From JAFECT01 sp963838235 (GTDB lineage: Bacteria; Pseudomonadota; Alphaproteobacteria; Caulobacterales; Caulobacteraceae), in contig CAWIQJ010000005.1 of assembly GCA_963838235.1 (NCBI GenBank), positions 930,001 to 994,000 of the forward strand: a stretch of DNA of 64,000 nucleotides, read 5' to 3'. The notes beneath the pieces are model-generated. The model had not been told where the DNA came from. It did not search any database and was given only the letters and a program-made list of their open reading frames with translations. Numbering within the stretch: position 1 is the first letter of the stretch; the number at the start of each line of letters is the position of its first letter. A program made the position numbers and the translations under genes. Shown here in pieces: positions 26,214 to 33,242 of this stretch.

Positions 26214-26588
26214 ATGATTGGCATTCTGGCGGCCGTAACGCTCAGCGGCCTGGTCGGGGGCGAACCGCAGGACGTCGAGAAGAACGTGATGGTGTTCAAC
26301 GACACCAAGGGCGCGGTTGAGGTTCGTATCGATGGCGGACGCGCGCAACAGGCGCCGGCGCGGGGCGCGATCGCCATGGCGCTGCCGAGTTTCGATGAGC
26401 ACACGGTCCAGGCGACGCGCGCTGACGGCCATTCGTATGGACGGGCGTTCACCTTTATTCCGACGAACGGCTTCTATCAGGCGCCGCACAAGCATTATTT
26501 CTGCGTCAGGGTGGAGCACAGCCAGATCGAGGCGCTGGACGCGGCCGCGTGCTGGTCGCGCATCCATCGGGAACACCTCGAGGAGTGA
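26214..26588 (+). CDS. Hypothetical exported protein
   Basis: 124 residues from ATG 26214, which has an AGGAGG Shine-Dalgarno (26201-26206) 7 nt upstream. The short hydrophobic N-terminus (MIGILAAVTLSGLVGG) looks like a signal peptide. The rest is a small beta-rich protein (NVMVFNDTKGAVEVRIDGG) with two Cys (YFCVRVEH and AACWSR). I recognise no family. It overlaps the GNAT gene start by 4 bp (GTGA), so they form an operon. Confidence 0.65.
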   Translation: MIGILAAVTLSGLVGGEPQDVEKNVMVFNDTKGAVEVRIDGGRAQQAPARGAIAMALPSFDEHTVQATRADGHSYGRAFTFIPTNGFYQAPHKHYFCVRVEHSQIEALDAAACWSRIHREHLEE

Positions 26589-27325
26589 TCGCGACCGAAG
26601 ACGCCGAGCTGATCGAGCGGGCGACCCTGCGGGCGCTGCCGCCGCGCCTGTGCGAATCCGATGACGGCTGGCTGCTCTGCGCCAACGACGGCGTCATTTC
26701 ACGGGCGAACAGCGTCGTGCCGCTCAGCGCCGGCGAGCACCGGCTGGATGCGAAGATCGATCGCGCGATCGGCTTCTACCAACGCACGGGGCTGGACGCC
26801 GCTTTTCGGGTGTCGCCCTTCGCGCGACCGCAGGGTTTGAGCGAGGCGCTGGCGGGGCGCGGCTTCACGCCCGGCATGACCACGCGGGTTATGACCATGC
26901 AGATCGAAAGCGATCGCGCCGGCGCCGTTTCGGTGTCGCTGTCCGGATCTGCCGATGCGTCGTGGCGCGCTCTGTTCGTGGCGCCGGGCGTCGGCGCGGC
27001 GGAAGCAGAAATCCGCGTCGCGACGCTTTCACGCGGGGAGGGGACGCGCTTCGCCAGTTTTGCCAACGACGGCGCGATCGTCGCCATCGGCGCGGCGTCG
27101 ATCAGCGGCGGCTGGGTCGGCATCCACGGCATGCGCACCCTGGCGAGTCATCGCGGGCGAGGCTACGGCGCTGCGGTGCTCCACCGCCTGCTTACCGACG
27201 CGCGCGATCACGGGGCCGAGCGCGCCTTCCTGCAGGTCGAAGAGAGCAACCGTGACGCCATTCGCCTGTACGAACGGCTCGGATTCGCCGCCGCCTATGC
27301 CTACGACTATTGGCGCAGGCCGTAG
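26585..27325 (+). CDS. GNAT-family N-acetyltransferase
   Basis: 246-residue protein with the acetyl-CoA binding motif A in THRGRGYGAAVLHRLL-type form (sequence SHRGRGYGAAVLHRL) and motif B EESNRDAIRLYERLGF near the C-terminus; the N-terminal half is a second, degenerate GNAT-like domain. GTG 26585 overlaps the preceding stop and has GAGG upstream. Acetyl acceptor unknown. Confidence 0.85.
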   Translation: MIATEDAELIERATLRALPPRLCESDDGWLLCANDGVISRANSVVPLSAGEHRLDAKIDRAIGFYQRTGLDAAFRVSPFARPQGLSEALAGRGFTPGMTTRVMTMQIESDRAGAVSVSLSGSADASWRALFVAPGVGAAEAEIRVATLSRGEGTRFASFANDGAIVAIGAASISGGWVGIHGMRTLASHRGRGYGAAVLHRLLTDARDHGAERAFLQVEESNRDAIRLYERLGFAAAYAYDYWRRP

Positions 27326-27340
27326 GCGCGACGCCGCGCG

Positions 27341-27715
27341 CTATCCCAACTTGTACCCGCAGAGCTTGTTGCCATCGAGATCGCGGAAGTAGGCGAAATA
27401 GGCGCCCGGGCCGCGTTCTCCCGGCGCGCCCTCATCCGCGCCGCCGAGTTCCAGGGCCTTGGCGTGGAAGCTGTCGACTTCTTCGCGGGTCTTGAAACTA
27501 AAGCCGCCCATGGTCCCGTTGCCGACCGACGCCGCACCAGCGTCGAAGGGCCCGAGCACCCCGAACATACCCATGTCCTTGCCGCCATAGAGCCTGCCGC
27601 CGGTGGGGTGCTCCATCACCGAGGCCATGCCGATGTCGCCCAACAGAGCGTCGTAAAAACCCTTCGCACGCTCGAGGTCGGCGGAGCCGACGGTGAAATA
27701 GCTGACCCTGCCCAT
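27341..27715 (-). CDS. VOC-family protein (glyoxalase/bleomycin-resistance fold)
   Basis: 124 residues forming two beta-alpha-beta-beta-beta modules typical of vicinal oxygen chelate proteins: SYFTVGSADLERAKGFYDAL, then GGFSFKTREEVDSFHAKALE and YFAYFRDLDGNKLCGYKLG at the C-terminus. Metal ligands are not clearly conserved. Substrate unknown. Follows the alcohol dehydrogenase gene on the same strand with a 16-bp gap, possibly co-transcribed. Confidence 0.85.
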   Translation of the reverse strand: MGRVSYFTVGSADLERAKGFYDALLGDIGMASVMEHPTGGRLYGGKDMGMFGVLGPFDAGAASVGNGTMGGFSFKTREEVDSFHAKALELGGADEGAPGERGPGAYFAYFRDLDGNKLCGYKLG

Positions 27716-27731
27716 GGTGTAGATTTCCTGT

Positions 27732-28784
27732 TCACGCCGCGAGTGTGCCGTTATCGATGACGAAGCGGTACTTCACGTCGCTGTTCAGCATCCGCTCATA
27801 GGCCGCGTCGATGTCCTGGATCTTGATCATCTCGATGTCGGAGACGATGCCGTGCTCGGCGCAGAAGTCGAGCATTTCCTGAGTCTCGGCGATGCCGCCG
27901 ATCAGCGAGCCGGCGATCGAACGGCGGCCCATGATCAGGGGACCGACGTGGGGCGAGGGGTGGGGATGCTCGGGTACGCCGACCAGGCAGAGGACGCCGT
28001 CACGCTTGAGCATGGTCGTGTAGGCGTCGAGATTGTGGCTGGCGGCGACCGTGTTGAGGATGAAATCGAAGCTGTTGCGATGCGCCTTCATGGCGTCGGC
28101 GTCCTTGGAGATCACCACCTCGTCGGCGCCCAGGTCGTGGGCGTCCTGGCGTTTGCTCTCAGAGGTCGTGAACGCGACCACGTGGGCGCCCAAGGCGTGG
28201 GCAAGCTTGATCCCCATGTGACCAAGGCCGCCGATGCCGACCACGCCGACCTTCGAGCCGGGCCCTACCTTCCAGTGGCGCAGCGGCGACCAGGTGGTGA
28301 TCCCCGCGCACAGCAGGGGCGCCGCGGCGGCGAGCTGGTCTTCGGCGTGGTTGATCTTCAGCACGAAGCCCTGGTCCACGGTGATGGCCGACGAGTAGCC
28401 GCCGAGCGTGTGGCCCGGCGCGTCCGGGGTGGGGCTGTTGTAGGTGCCCACCATCGCCACTTCGCAGAACTGCTCCAGACCCTCGCCGCAGCTGTGACAG
28501 TGCCGCAGCTGCCGACCAGGCAGCCGACGCCAACCGCGTCGCCGACCTTGAAGCGGCTGACCTCCGAACCGACCGCCGTGACATGGCCCACGATCTCGTG
28601 ACCCGGCACGCAAGGGTAGAGCGTCCCGGGCCATTCGGAACGCACGGTGTGCAGGTCCGAGTGGCACACCCCGCAGAACTTGATGTCGATCTGCACGTCG
28701 TTGCGGACCGGGCGCGCGGCGCTCGATGTTCAGGGCTTCCAGGGGCTTGTCGGCGGCCAGGGCGCCGTAGGCTTTGGCGTGCAT
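27732..28784 (-). CDS. Zinc-dependent NAD(P) alcohol dehydrogenase (YahK/AdhC-like), with two compensating frameshifts
   Basis: 350-codon reading frame for a cinnamyl-alcohol-type zinc dehydrogenase. The C-terminal two thirds are clean: structural Cys cluster CHSCGEGLEQFC, nucleotide-binding GVVGIGGLGHMGIKLAHALG, and VIDNGTLAA at the end. Roughly codons 25-92 are out of frame; the correct peptide (FCGVCHSDLHTVRSEWPGT, catalytic zinc ligands, then PGHEIVGHVTAVG) is in another frame between 28696 and about 28500. One extra base near 28710 and one missing base near 28500 explain this. Start ATG 28784. Given neighbouring damage, sequence error is likelier than a real double mutation. Confidence 0.8.
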   Translation of the reverse strand: MHAKAYGALAADKPLEALNIERRAPGPQRRADRHQVLRGVPLGPAHRAFRMARDALPLRAGSRDRGPCHGGRFGGQPLQGRRRGWRRLPGRQLRHCHSCGEGLEQFCEVAMVGTYNSPTPDAPGHTLGGYSSAITVDQGFVLKINHAEDQLAAAAPLLCAGITTWSPLRHWKVGPGSKVGVVGIGGLGHMGIKLAHALGAHVVAFTTSESKRQDAHDLGADEVVISKDADAMKAHRNSFDFILNTVAASHNLDAYTTMLKRDGVLCLVGVPEHPHPSPHVGPLIMGRRSIAGSLIGGIAETQEMLDFCAEHGIVSDIEMIKIQDIDAAYERMLNSDVKYRFVIDNGTLAA

Positions 28785-28850
28785 CAACGATCTCGCGGTT
28801 CAGGAATGAGATATGGCATATAGGCTCAGGTCCAGGCGAAGGCCATGGCG

Positions 28851-29508
28851 TTACCCGAGATAGTCCCGCACGCGCTCGAACACCGCCTCGAACATGGCCG
28901 GCGTCAGGCGGCCGGTGTTCGTGTTGAGGCGCGAGCAGTGGTAGCTGTTGATCAGCCGGTAGCCGGCCGACATCGGCTCCGACGCCGTGGCCGGCGGCGC
29001 CGGCGGACGCCTTCAGCCCGAGCGCCCTCAGCACATTGCGCCGCGCCACGTCGCCCAGGGTGACGATCACCTTCAGCCGGGGCAGGGCGGCGATGCGGGC
29101 GGCGAGGAACGGGCGGCAGGTCGCCTCCTCGCCGGTCTCGGGCTTGTTGCCGGGCGGCGCGCAGCGGACCGCGTTGGTGATCATGCAGTCGACGAGCTGC
29201 AGCCCGTCGTCCGGCCGCGCCTCGTAGCGTCCGCGCGCGAAGCCGATCTTGATCAGGGTCTCGTAGAGCAGCACCCCGGCGAAATCGCCGGTGAACGGAC
29301 GGCCCGTGCGGTTGGCGCCGGTGCGGCCGGGCGCGAGGCCGACGACCAGCAGCCGCGCGTTCGCATCGCCGAACGAGGGCGCGGGGCCGTTCCACCAGTC
29401 GGGATGCGCGGCGCGGTTCTCGGCGCGATAGGCGACGAGGCGCGGGCAGAGGGGGCAGTCGCGCGGCGGCTCCGGGCGCACCGGCTGCGCCGCCTCAGTC
29501 TTCGGCAT
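28851..29508 (-). CDS. Type V uracil-DNA glycosylase (UDGb), one frameshift near the 3' end
   Basis: Family 5 uracil-DNA glycosylase removing uracil, and in known homologues hypoxanthine, from DNA. N-terminal iron-sulfur Cys pattern CPLCPRLVAYR, active-site motif LAPGRTGANRTGRPFTGD, further DCMITNAVRCAPPGNKP, and INSYHCSRLNTNTGRLT near the end. The last motif is in a different frame: a one-base insertion near 29010 shifts it, and the restored frame ends at TAA 28851-28853 with FERVRDYLG. ATG 29508 overlaps the end of the NYN gene. Length after correction about 218 aa. Confidence 0.8.
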
Positions 29509-30115
29509 CCGCCTCGTTCGCGGAGTCGTTCGCTGCGGCCGGCGCCGGGCGGCCTTGGCTCCTGGATGACCCGGGGCAGGCGCGGCGCGGACGGCCGATG
29601 ATCGTCGGACAGGTCGGCGAGGTCGACGAAGGTGTCGGCCTGGCGGCGCAGGTCGTCGGAGGCCATCGGCGGCTGCGACTTGACGGTGGAGACCACCGTC
29701 ACCCGCACGCCCTTGCGCTGCACCGCCTCGACCAGCCGGCGGAAATCGCCGTCGCCGGAGAACAGCACCACGTGGTCGACGCGGTCGGCGATCTCCATCA
29801 TGTCGACCGCGAGATCGACGTCCATGTCGCCGCGCCAGCGCTTGCGGCCTTGGCTGTCGGCGTATTCGCGCGGCGGTCTTGGTCACCAGCGTGAAGCCGT
29901 TGTAGTCGAGCCAGTCGACCAGCGGCCGGATCGGCGAATAGTCCTGCTCCTCGACCAGGGCGGTGTAGTAGTAGGCGCGCACCAGCACGCCGCGGGTGCG
30001 GAACTCGTCCAGCAGCTTCTTGTAGTCGATGTCGAAGCCGAGCCCCTTGGCCGGCGGAATAGAGGTTGGCGCCGTCGATGAAGAGGGCGAGCCGGTCGGT
30101 GGGATAGAAGGTCAT
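29495..30115 (-). pseudogene. NYN-domain (LabA/DUF88) PIN-like nuclease, frameshifted
   Basis: About 206 codons for a NYN/DUF88 protein, a PIN-like putative RNase. The pieces are LALFIDGANLYS (first catalytic Asp) in the start frame from ATG 30115; DIDYKKLLDEFRTRGVLVRA and RPLVDWLDYNGFTLVTKTA in the second; and DVDLAVDMMEIADRVDHVVL with FSGDGDFRRLVEAVQRKG (later catalytic Asps) in the third. Single extra bases near 30055 and 29885, and another change near 29535, separate them; restored reading ends at TGA 29495-29497 overlapping the UDG start. All catalytic residues survive, so sequence error is more probable than gene death. Confidence 0.75.
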
Positions 30116-30142
30116 TGTGTGGCAACTCCTTCCAGGTAGTTC

Positions 30143-30657
30143 GTGGCGCCGCTCGACGAGGCCGTCATCCTCGCGCTCGGCGGCAATCTGGCCGGGCGAC
30201 TATCCCAGCCTCGAAGCGCTTTTGGAAGCGGCGCTGGCAGCTGTTCCGCGCGCCGGGCCTGCGCGTCGTCCGACGGTCGGCGCTGGTGGCGCTCCGCCGC
30301 CTGGCCCGACCCGAGCCGCGCCTGACTATCTCAACGGCGTCGCCATTGTCGAGACGAGCGCTGCCGCCGAGGCGGCTCTGGCGGCGCTGCTACGCCATCG
30401 AGGCGACGTTCGGCCGCAGAGCGGGCGAGCGGCCGAACGCGCCGCGCACCCTCGACCTCGACCTGATCGCCTACGGCCGCGCCGGTGATCGACCGACGCC
30501 GGCCTGGTCCTGCCGCACCCGCGCGCGCACGAGCGCCTGTTCGTCATGGGCCCGCTGGCGGAGATCGCGCCGGAGTGGCGCCATCCGGAGCAAGGGCTGT
30601 CGGCGCGATCGCTTGCCGAAGGCGCCGAGGTAGGCAAAGACGCGTTACCGGCCTGAC
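30143..30657 (+). pseudogene. folK: 2-amino-4-hydroxy-6-hydroxymethyldihydropteridine pyrophosphokinase FolK, frameshifted
   Basis: Folate pathway enzyme transferring pyrophosphate from ATP to 6-hydroxymethyl-dihydropterin. From GTG 30143 the frame starts AVILALGGNLAG, then segments in other frames give DYPSLEALLEAALAAVPRAG, DYLNGVAIVET, RTLDLDLIAYG (the family signature) and LPHPRAHERLFVMGPLAEIA, ending at TGA 30655-30657. At least seven one-base insertions are needed to connect them (for example near 30201, 30260, 30285, 30320, 30355, 30485, 30495). Every conserved segment is present, so this is most likely a functional gene with base-calling errors. Confidence 0.75.
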
Positions 30658-30675
30658 GCGGCCGCTGGGGGATGC

Positions 30676-31371
30676 ATGACGGAAGCCGAAGAGGCCATGG
30701 CGGGCCGCATCCACTACCTGATCGTCGACGGACTGCTGACTTGAGGCGCCGCGCCGTCCAACGCCGATATGGCGACGGCGTTCGGATGTTCCGAGGCCGA
30801 GGTCGAGACCGGCTTGCGACTGTTGTCCGACATTCACGGGGTGGTGCTGCATCCTCACACGCCTGAGCCCTGGGTGATCCATCCGTTCTCCCTGTCGCCC
30901 ACGGCGACCTGGGTCGCCAAAGGGAAGGGGGGCTGGTGGGCGCCCTGTCTCTGGTGCGCCTTTGGGGCCGCGACGCTCGCCGGCGGCGACTGCGTCATCC
31001 ATAGTCGTATTGGTGGCGATGGCGAGGCGATCGAAATTTCCGCACACGACGGCGTTCCCGCACGTGACGACCTGCTGGTGCACTTCGCCATCCCGCCGCG
31101 GGCGGCGTGGAATAATGTGCATCACCACTGCGCCATGGTGCTGCCTTTTCGATCGGACGCCGAGATCGACGCCTGGTCGCAGCGCCACCGGTTGCCGCGA
31201 GGGCAGGGCGTGCCGGTGCGTCAGGTCGCCGACCTCGCACGGGTCTGGTACGGCCGCCACGCGGATCGCGACTGGCGCAAGTGGTCGGTGCACCAGGCGC
31301 AAGCCATCTTCCACGACGCGGGGCTGACCGCCGACTATTGGACGCTCGATTTGTCGATCGGGAAGTTCTGA
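30676..31371 (+). pseudogene. MerB-like (organomercurial lyase family) protein with an in-frame stop
   Basis: 231-codon gene resembling alkylmercury lyase: N-terminal helical/winged part (EEAMAGRIHYLIVDGLLT), then WVIHPFSLSPTATWVA, WWAPCLWCAFGAATLAGG (position of the first MerB catalytic Cys; the Asp two residues on is not conserved), and VHHHCAMVLPFRSDAEIDAW near the second Cys position. A TGA at 30742-30744 interrupts the frame at codon 23; an intact stretch restarts at ATG 30769. The loss of the Asp makes mercurial lyase activity doubtful. No merR, merA or merT is near. The stop lies at the edge of an error-rich patch and may be artefactual. Confidence 0.65.
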
Positions 31372-31373
31372 GC

Positions 31374-32759
31374 GTGGACGAGGCGGTGATGCCGAAGCCG
31401 CGCGGCCTGACCCGCAGTATGAAACTGATGGGCGTGCTGCTGCTGACCCTGTCGGCGATCACACCGGCGTCGTCGGTGTTTGTGGGCGTGCCGGACGTGT
31501 TGAAGGATGCGGGCTCGGGCGCCGCCTGGAGCCTGATCGCGGCGGCGCTCATGGCGCTGCCCATGGCCTATGTCTATGCCGAGCTCTCCTCCGCCTTCCC
31601 GATCGCGGGCGGGGAGTACGCCATGACCGGGCGCACCCTGGGGCCGGCGGCGGGCTACGCCATGCTGGGCCTGACCACCTTCGTAAACATGGTGGCCGCC
31701 GCGGTGCTGGCGATGGGGATCGCCCCCTACCTCGCGGACTGGATTCCCGGATTGAACGCCACCGTCGTCGGGCTGACCGTCATCGGCGTCACCACCCTGA
31801 TGGGCGTGCTGCACATCCGCGCCAACGCCTGGGTGACAGGCGTCTTCCTGGCGCTGGAGCTGCTGGCCTTGTTGGTCCTGACGGTGTTCGGCGCCATTCA
31901 CCCCATGCGGCCGCCGCTCGAGCTCCTGTCGCACCCGGTTGCGAGCCAGGGCGCGGGGCTGGCCCCCGTCTCGCTGATCGCCATCGGGGCGGCGACCTCG
32001 GTGTCGGTCTATGTTTTCAACGGCTTCGGCGGGGCGGTTTATTTCGCGGAGGAGATGTTCGAGGCGCCGCGCCAGGTGGGCCGCACCATCATGTGGGCCA
32101 CCGGCCTGACCATTGCGACCATTCTTGTCCCGGTCATCGCCGTCCTGACCGGCGCGCCGGACCTGAAGGCGCTGTTCGCATCGGAGAACCCCTTCGGCGA
32201 CTTCGTCCGCGCCCGCGGCGGCCCGATCCTGGCGACAGCGGTGAACGCGGCGGTGGCGCTGGCGATCTTGAACGCGGTGCTGGCCACCATCCTGCAGAAC
32301 GCGCGCTTCTTCTTCTCCACCGGGCGCGACCAGGCTTGGCATCCGTGGCTCGACCGGACCTTCCTGCTGACCCATCCGAAATTCCACTCACCCTGGGCGG
32401 CGACCCTGGGCGCCGGCGCGACCGCGGCGGTGATGTGCTTCCTGGGCGAAGACCAGCTGCTGAAGCTCGCCGGCGCGAGCCTCGCCATCACCTACGCAGG
32501 CCTGTCCGCCGCCGCCATCGCAGGCCGCCTGACGGGCGCCACGGCCCACGCGCCGGTCCGGGCGCCGGGTGGACTGATCATGCCCATCTTGGGCTTGGCC
32601 GGGGCGGGCTATGTACTGATCTCAGCCGTGAAGGACCCGGACAGCGGCCGGCTGAGCCTGATTGCGGGCGCGGGATCGGTCCTGCTCGCGCTCATCTACT
32701 ACGCCCTGGTCGTGCGCCGCCGGGGGGCCTGGAGGGTACGGGACCCTGAGGGCGGCTAG
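31374..32759 (+). CDS. APC-family amino acid permease
   Basis: 461-residue membrane transporter with about 12 hydrophobic helices. The first helix region MKLMGVLLLTLSAITPASSV, and YAELSSAFPIAGGEYAMTGR, VYVFNGFGGAVYFAEEMFEA and FFFSTGRDQAWHPWLDR place it in the APC superfamily. Start GTG 31374 has GGAAG 8 nt upstream; ATG 31389 is a possible alternative and the first helix is unaffected. It begins 2 bp after the MerB-like gene, so they may be co-transcribed. Substrate unknown. Confidence 0.85.
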   Translation: MDEAVMPKPRGLTRSMKLMGVLLLTLSAITPASSVFVGVPDVLKDAGSGAAWSLIAAALMALPMAYVYAELSSAFPIAGGEYAMTGRTLGPAAGYAMLGLTTFVNMVAAAVLAMGIAPYLADWIPGLNATVVGLTVIGVTTLMGVLHIRANAWVTGVFLALELLALLVLTVFGAIHPMRPPLELLSHPVASQGAGLAPVSLIAIGAATSVSVYVFNGFGGAVYFAEEMFEAPRQVGRTIMWATGLTIATILVPVIAVLTGAPDLKALFASENPFGDFVRARGGPILATAVNAAVALAILNAVLATILQNARFFFSTGRDQAWHPWLDRTFLLTHPKFHSPWAATLGAGATAAVMCFLGEDQLLKLAGASLAITYAGLSAAAIAGRLTGATAHAPVRAPGGLIMPILGLAGAGYVLISAVKDPDSGRLSLIAGAGSVLLALIYYALVVRRRGAWRVRDPEGG

Positions 32760-32882
32760 ACACCAGTCTAAGCCCGCGCTCTAAGCCCCGATCTGGGGCG
32801 CTTTGTCCCCCATGCCGCATTGCACAATGGGGCCGCGCTGGTTACATTCACCGGCTAACTCCCCACCTCCCCGAGGATCCGC

Positions 32883-33242
32883 ATGGCCCGCGTCACCGTC
32901 GAAGACTGCGTCGAGAAAGTCCCCAATCGGTTCGGCCTCGTGCTCCTGGCCGCCCACCGGGCGCGGTCGATTTCGGCCGGCGCGCCCCTGTTTCTCGACC
33001 GGGACAACGACAAGAACCCCGTGGTCTCGCTGCGTGAGATCGCCGAGGATAAGGTCGATCCGGCCAACCTGCAGGACAACCTGATCGGCACCCTGCAGCG
33101 CGTCGACGAGCGCACCGAGGCCGAGGAAGAGGCCGAGACCCTGGCCCTGCTGGCCGAACCCCAGCACATGCAGATGAGCGAGCAGGAGCTCGTTCGGGCC
33201 CTTCAAAGCGACCGGGACGGCGGTCAGGAGGATCGGTACTGA
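32883..33242 (+). CDS. rpoZ: DNA-directed RNA polymerase omega subunit
   Basis: 119 residues. The N-terminal half matches omega: MARVTVEDCVEKVPNRFGLV, LAAHRARSISAGA, and NPVVSLREIAEDKVDP. The acidic C-terminal tail (DERTEAEEEAETLALLAEPQ) is the extended type found in alphaproteobacteria. It assists assembly of RNA polymerase and is a ppGpp contact subunit in some species; it immediately precedes the ppGpp synthetase gene and overlaps its likely start. Confidence 0.95.
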   Translation: MARVTVEDCVEKVPNRFGLVLLAAHRARSISAGAPLFLDRDNDKNPVVSLREIAEDKVDPANLQDNLIGTLQRVDERTEAEEEAETLALLAEPQHMQMSEQELVRALQSDRDGGQEDRY

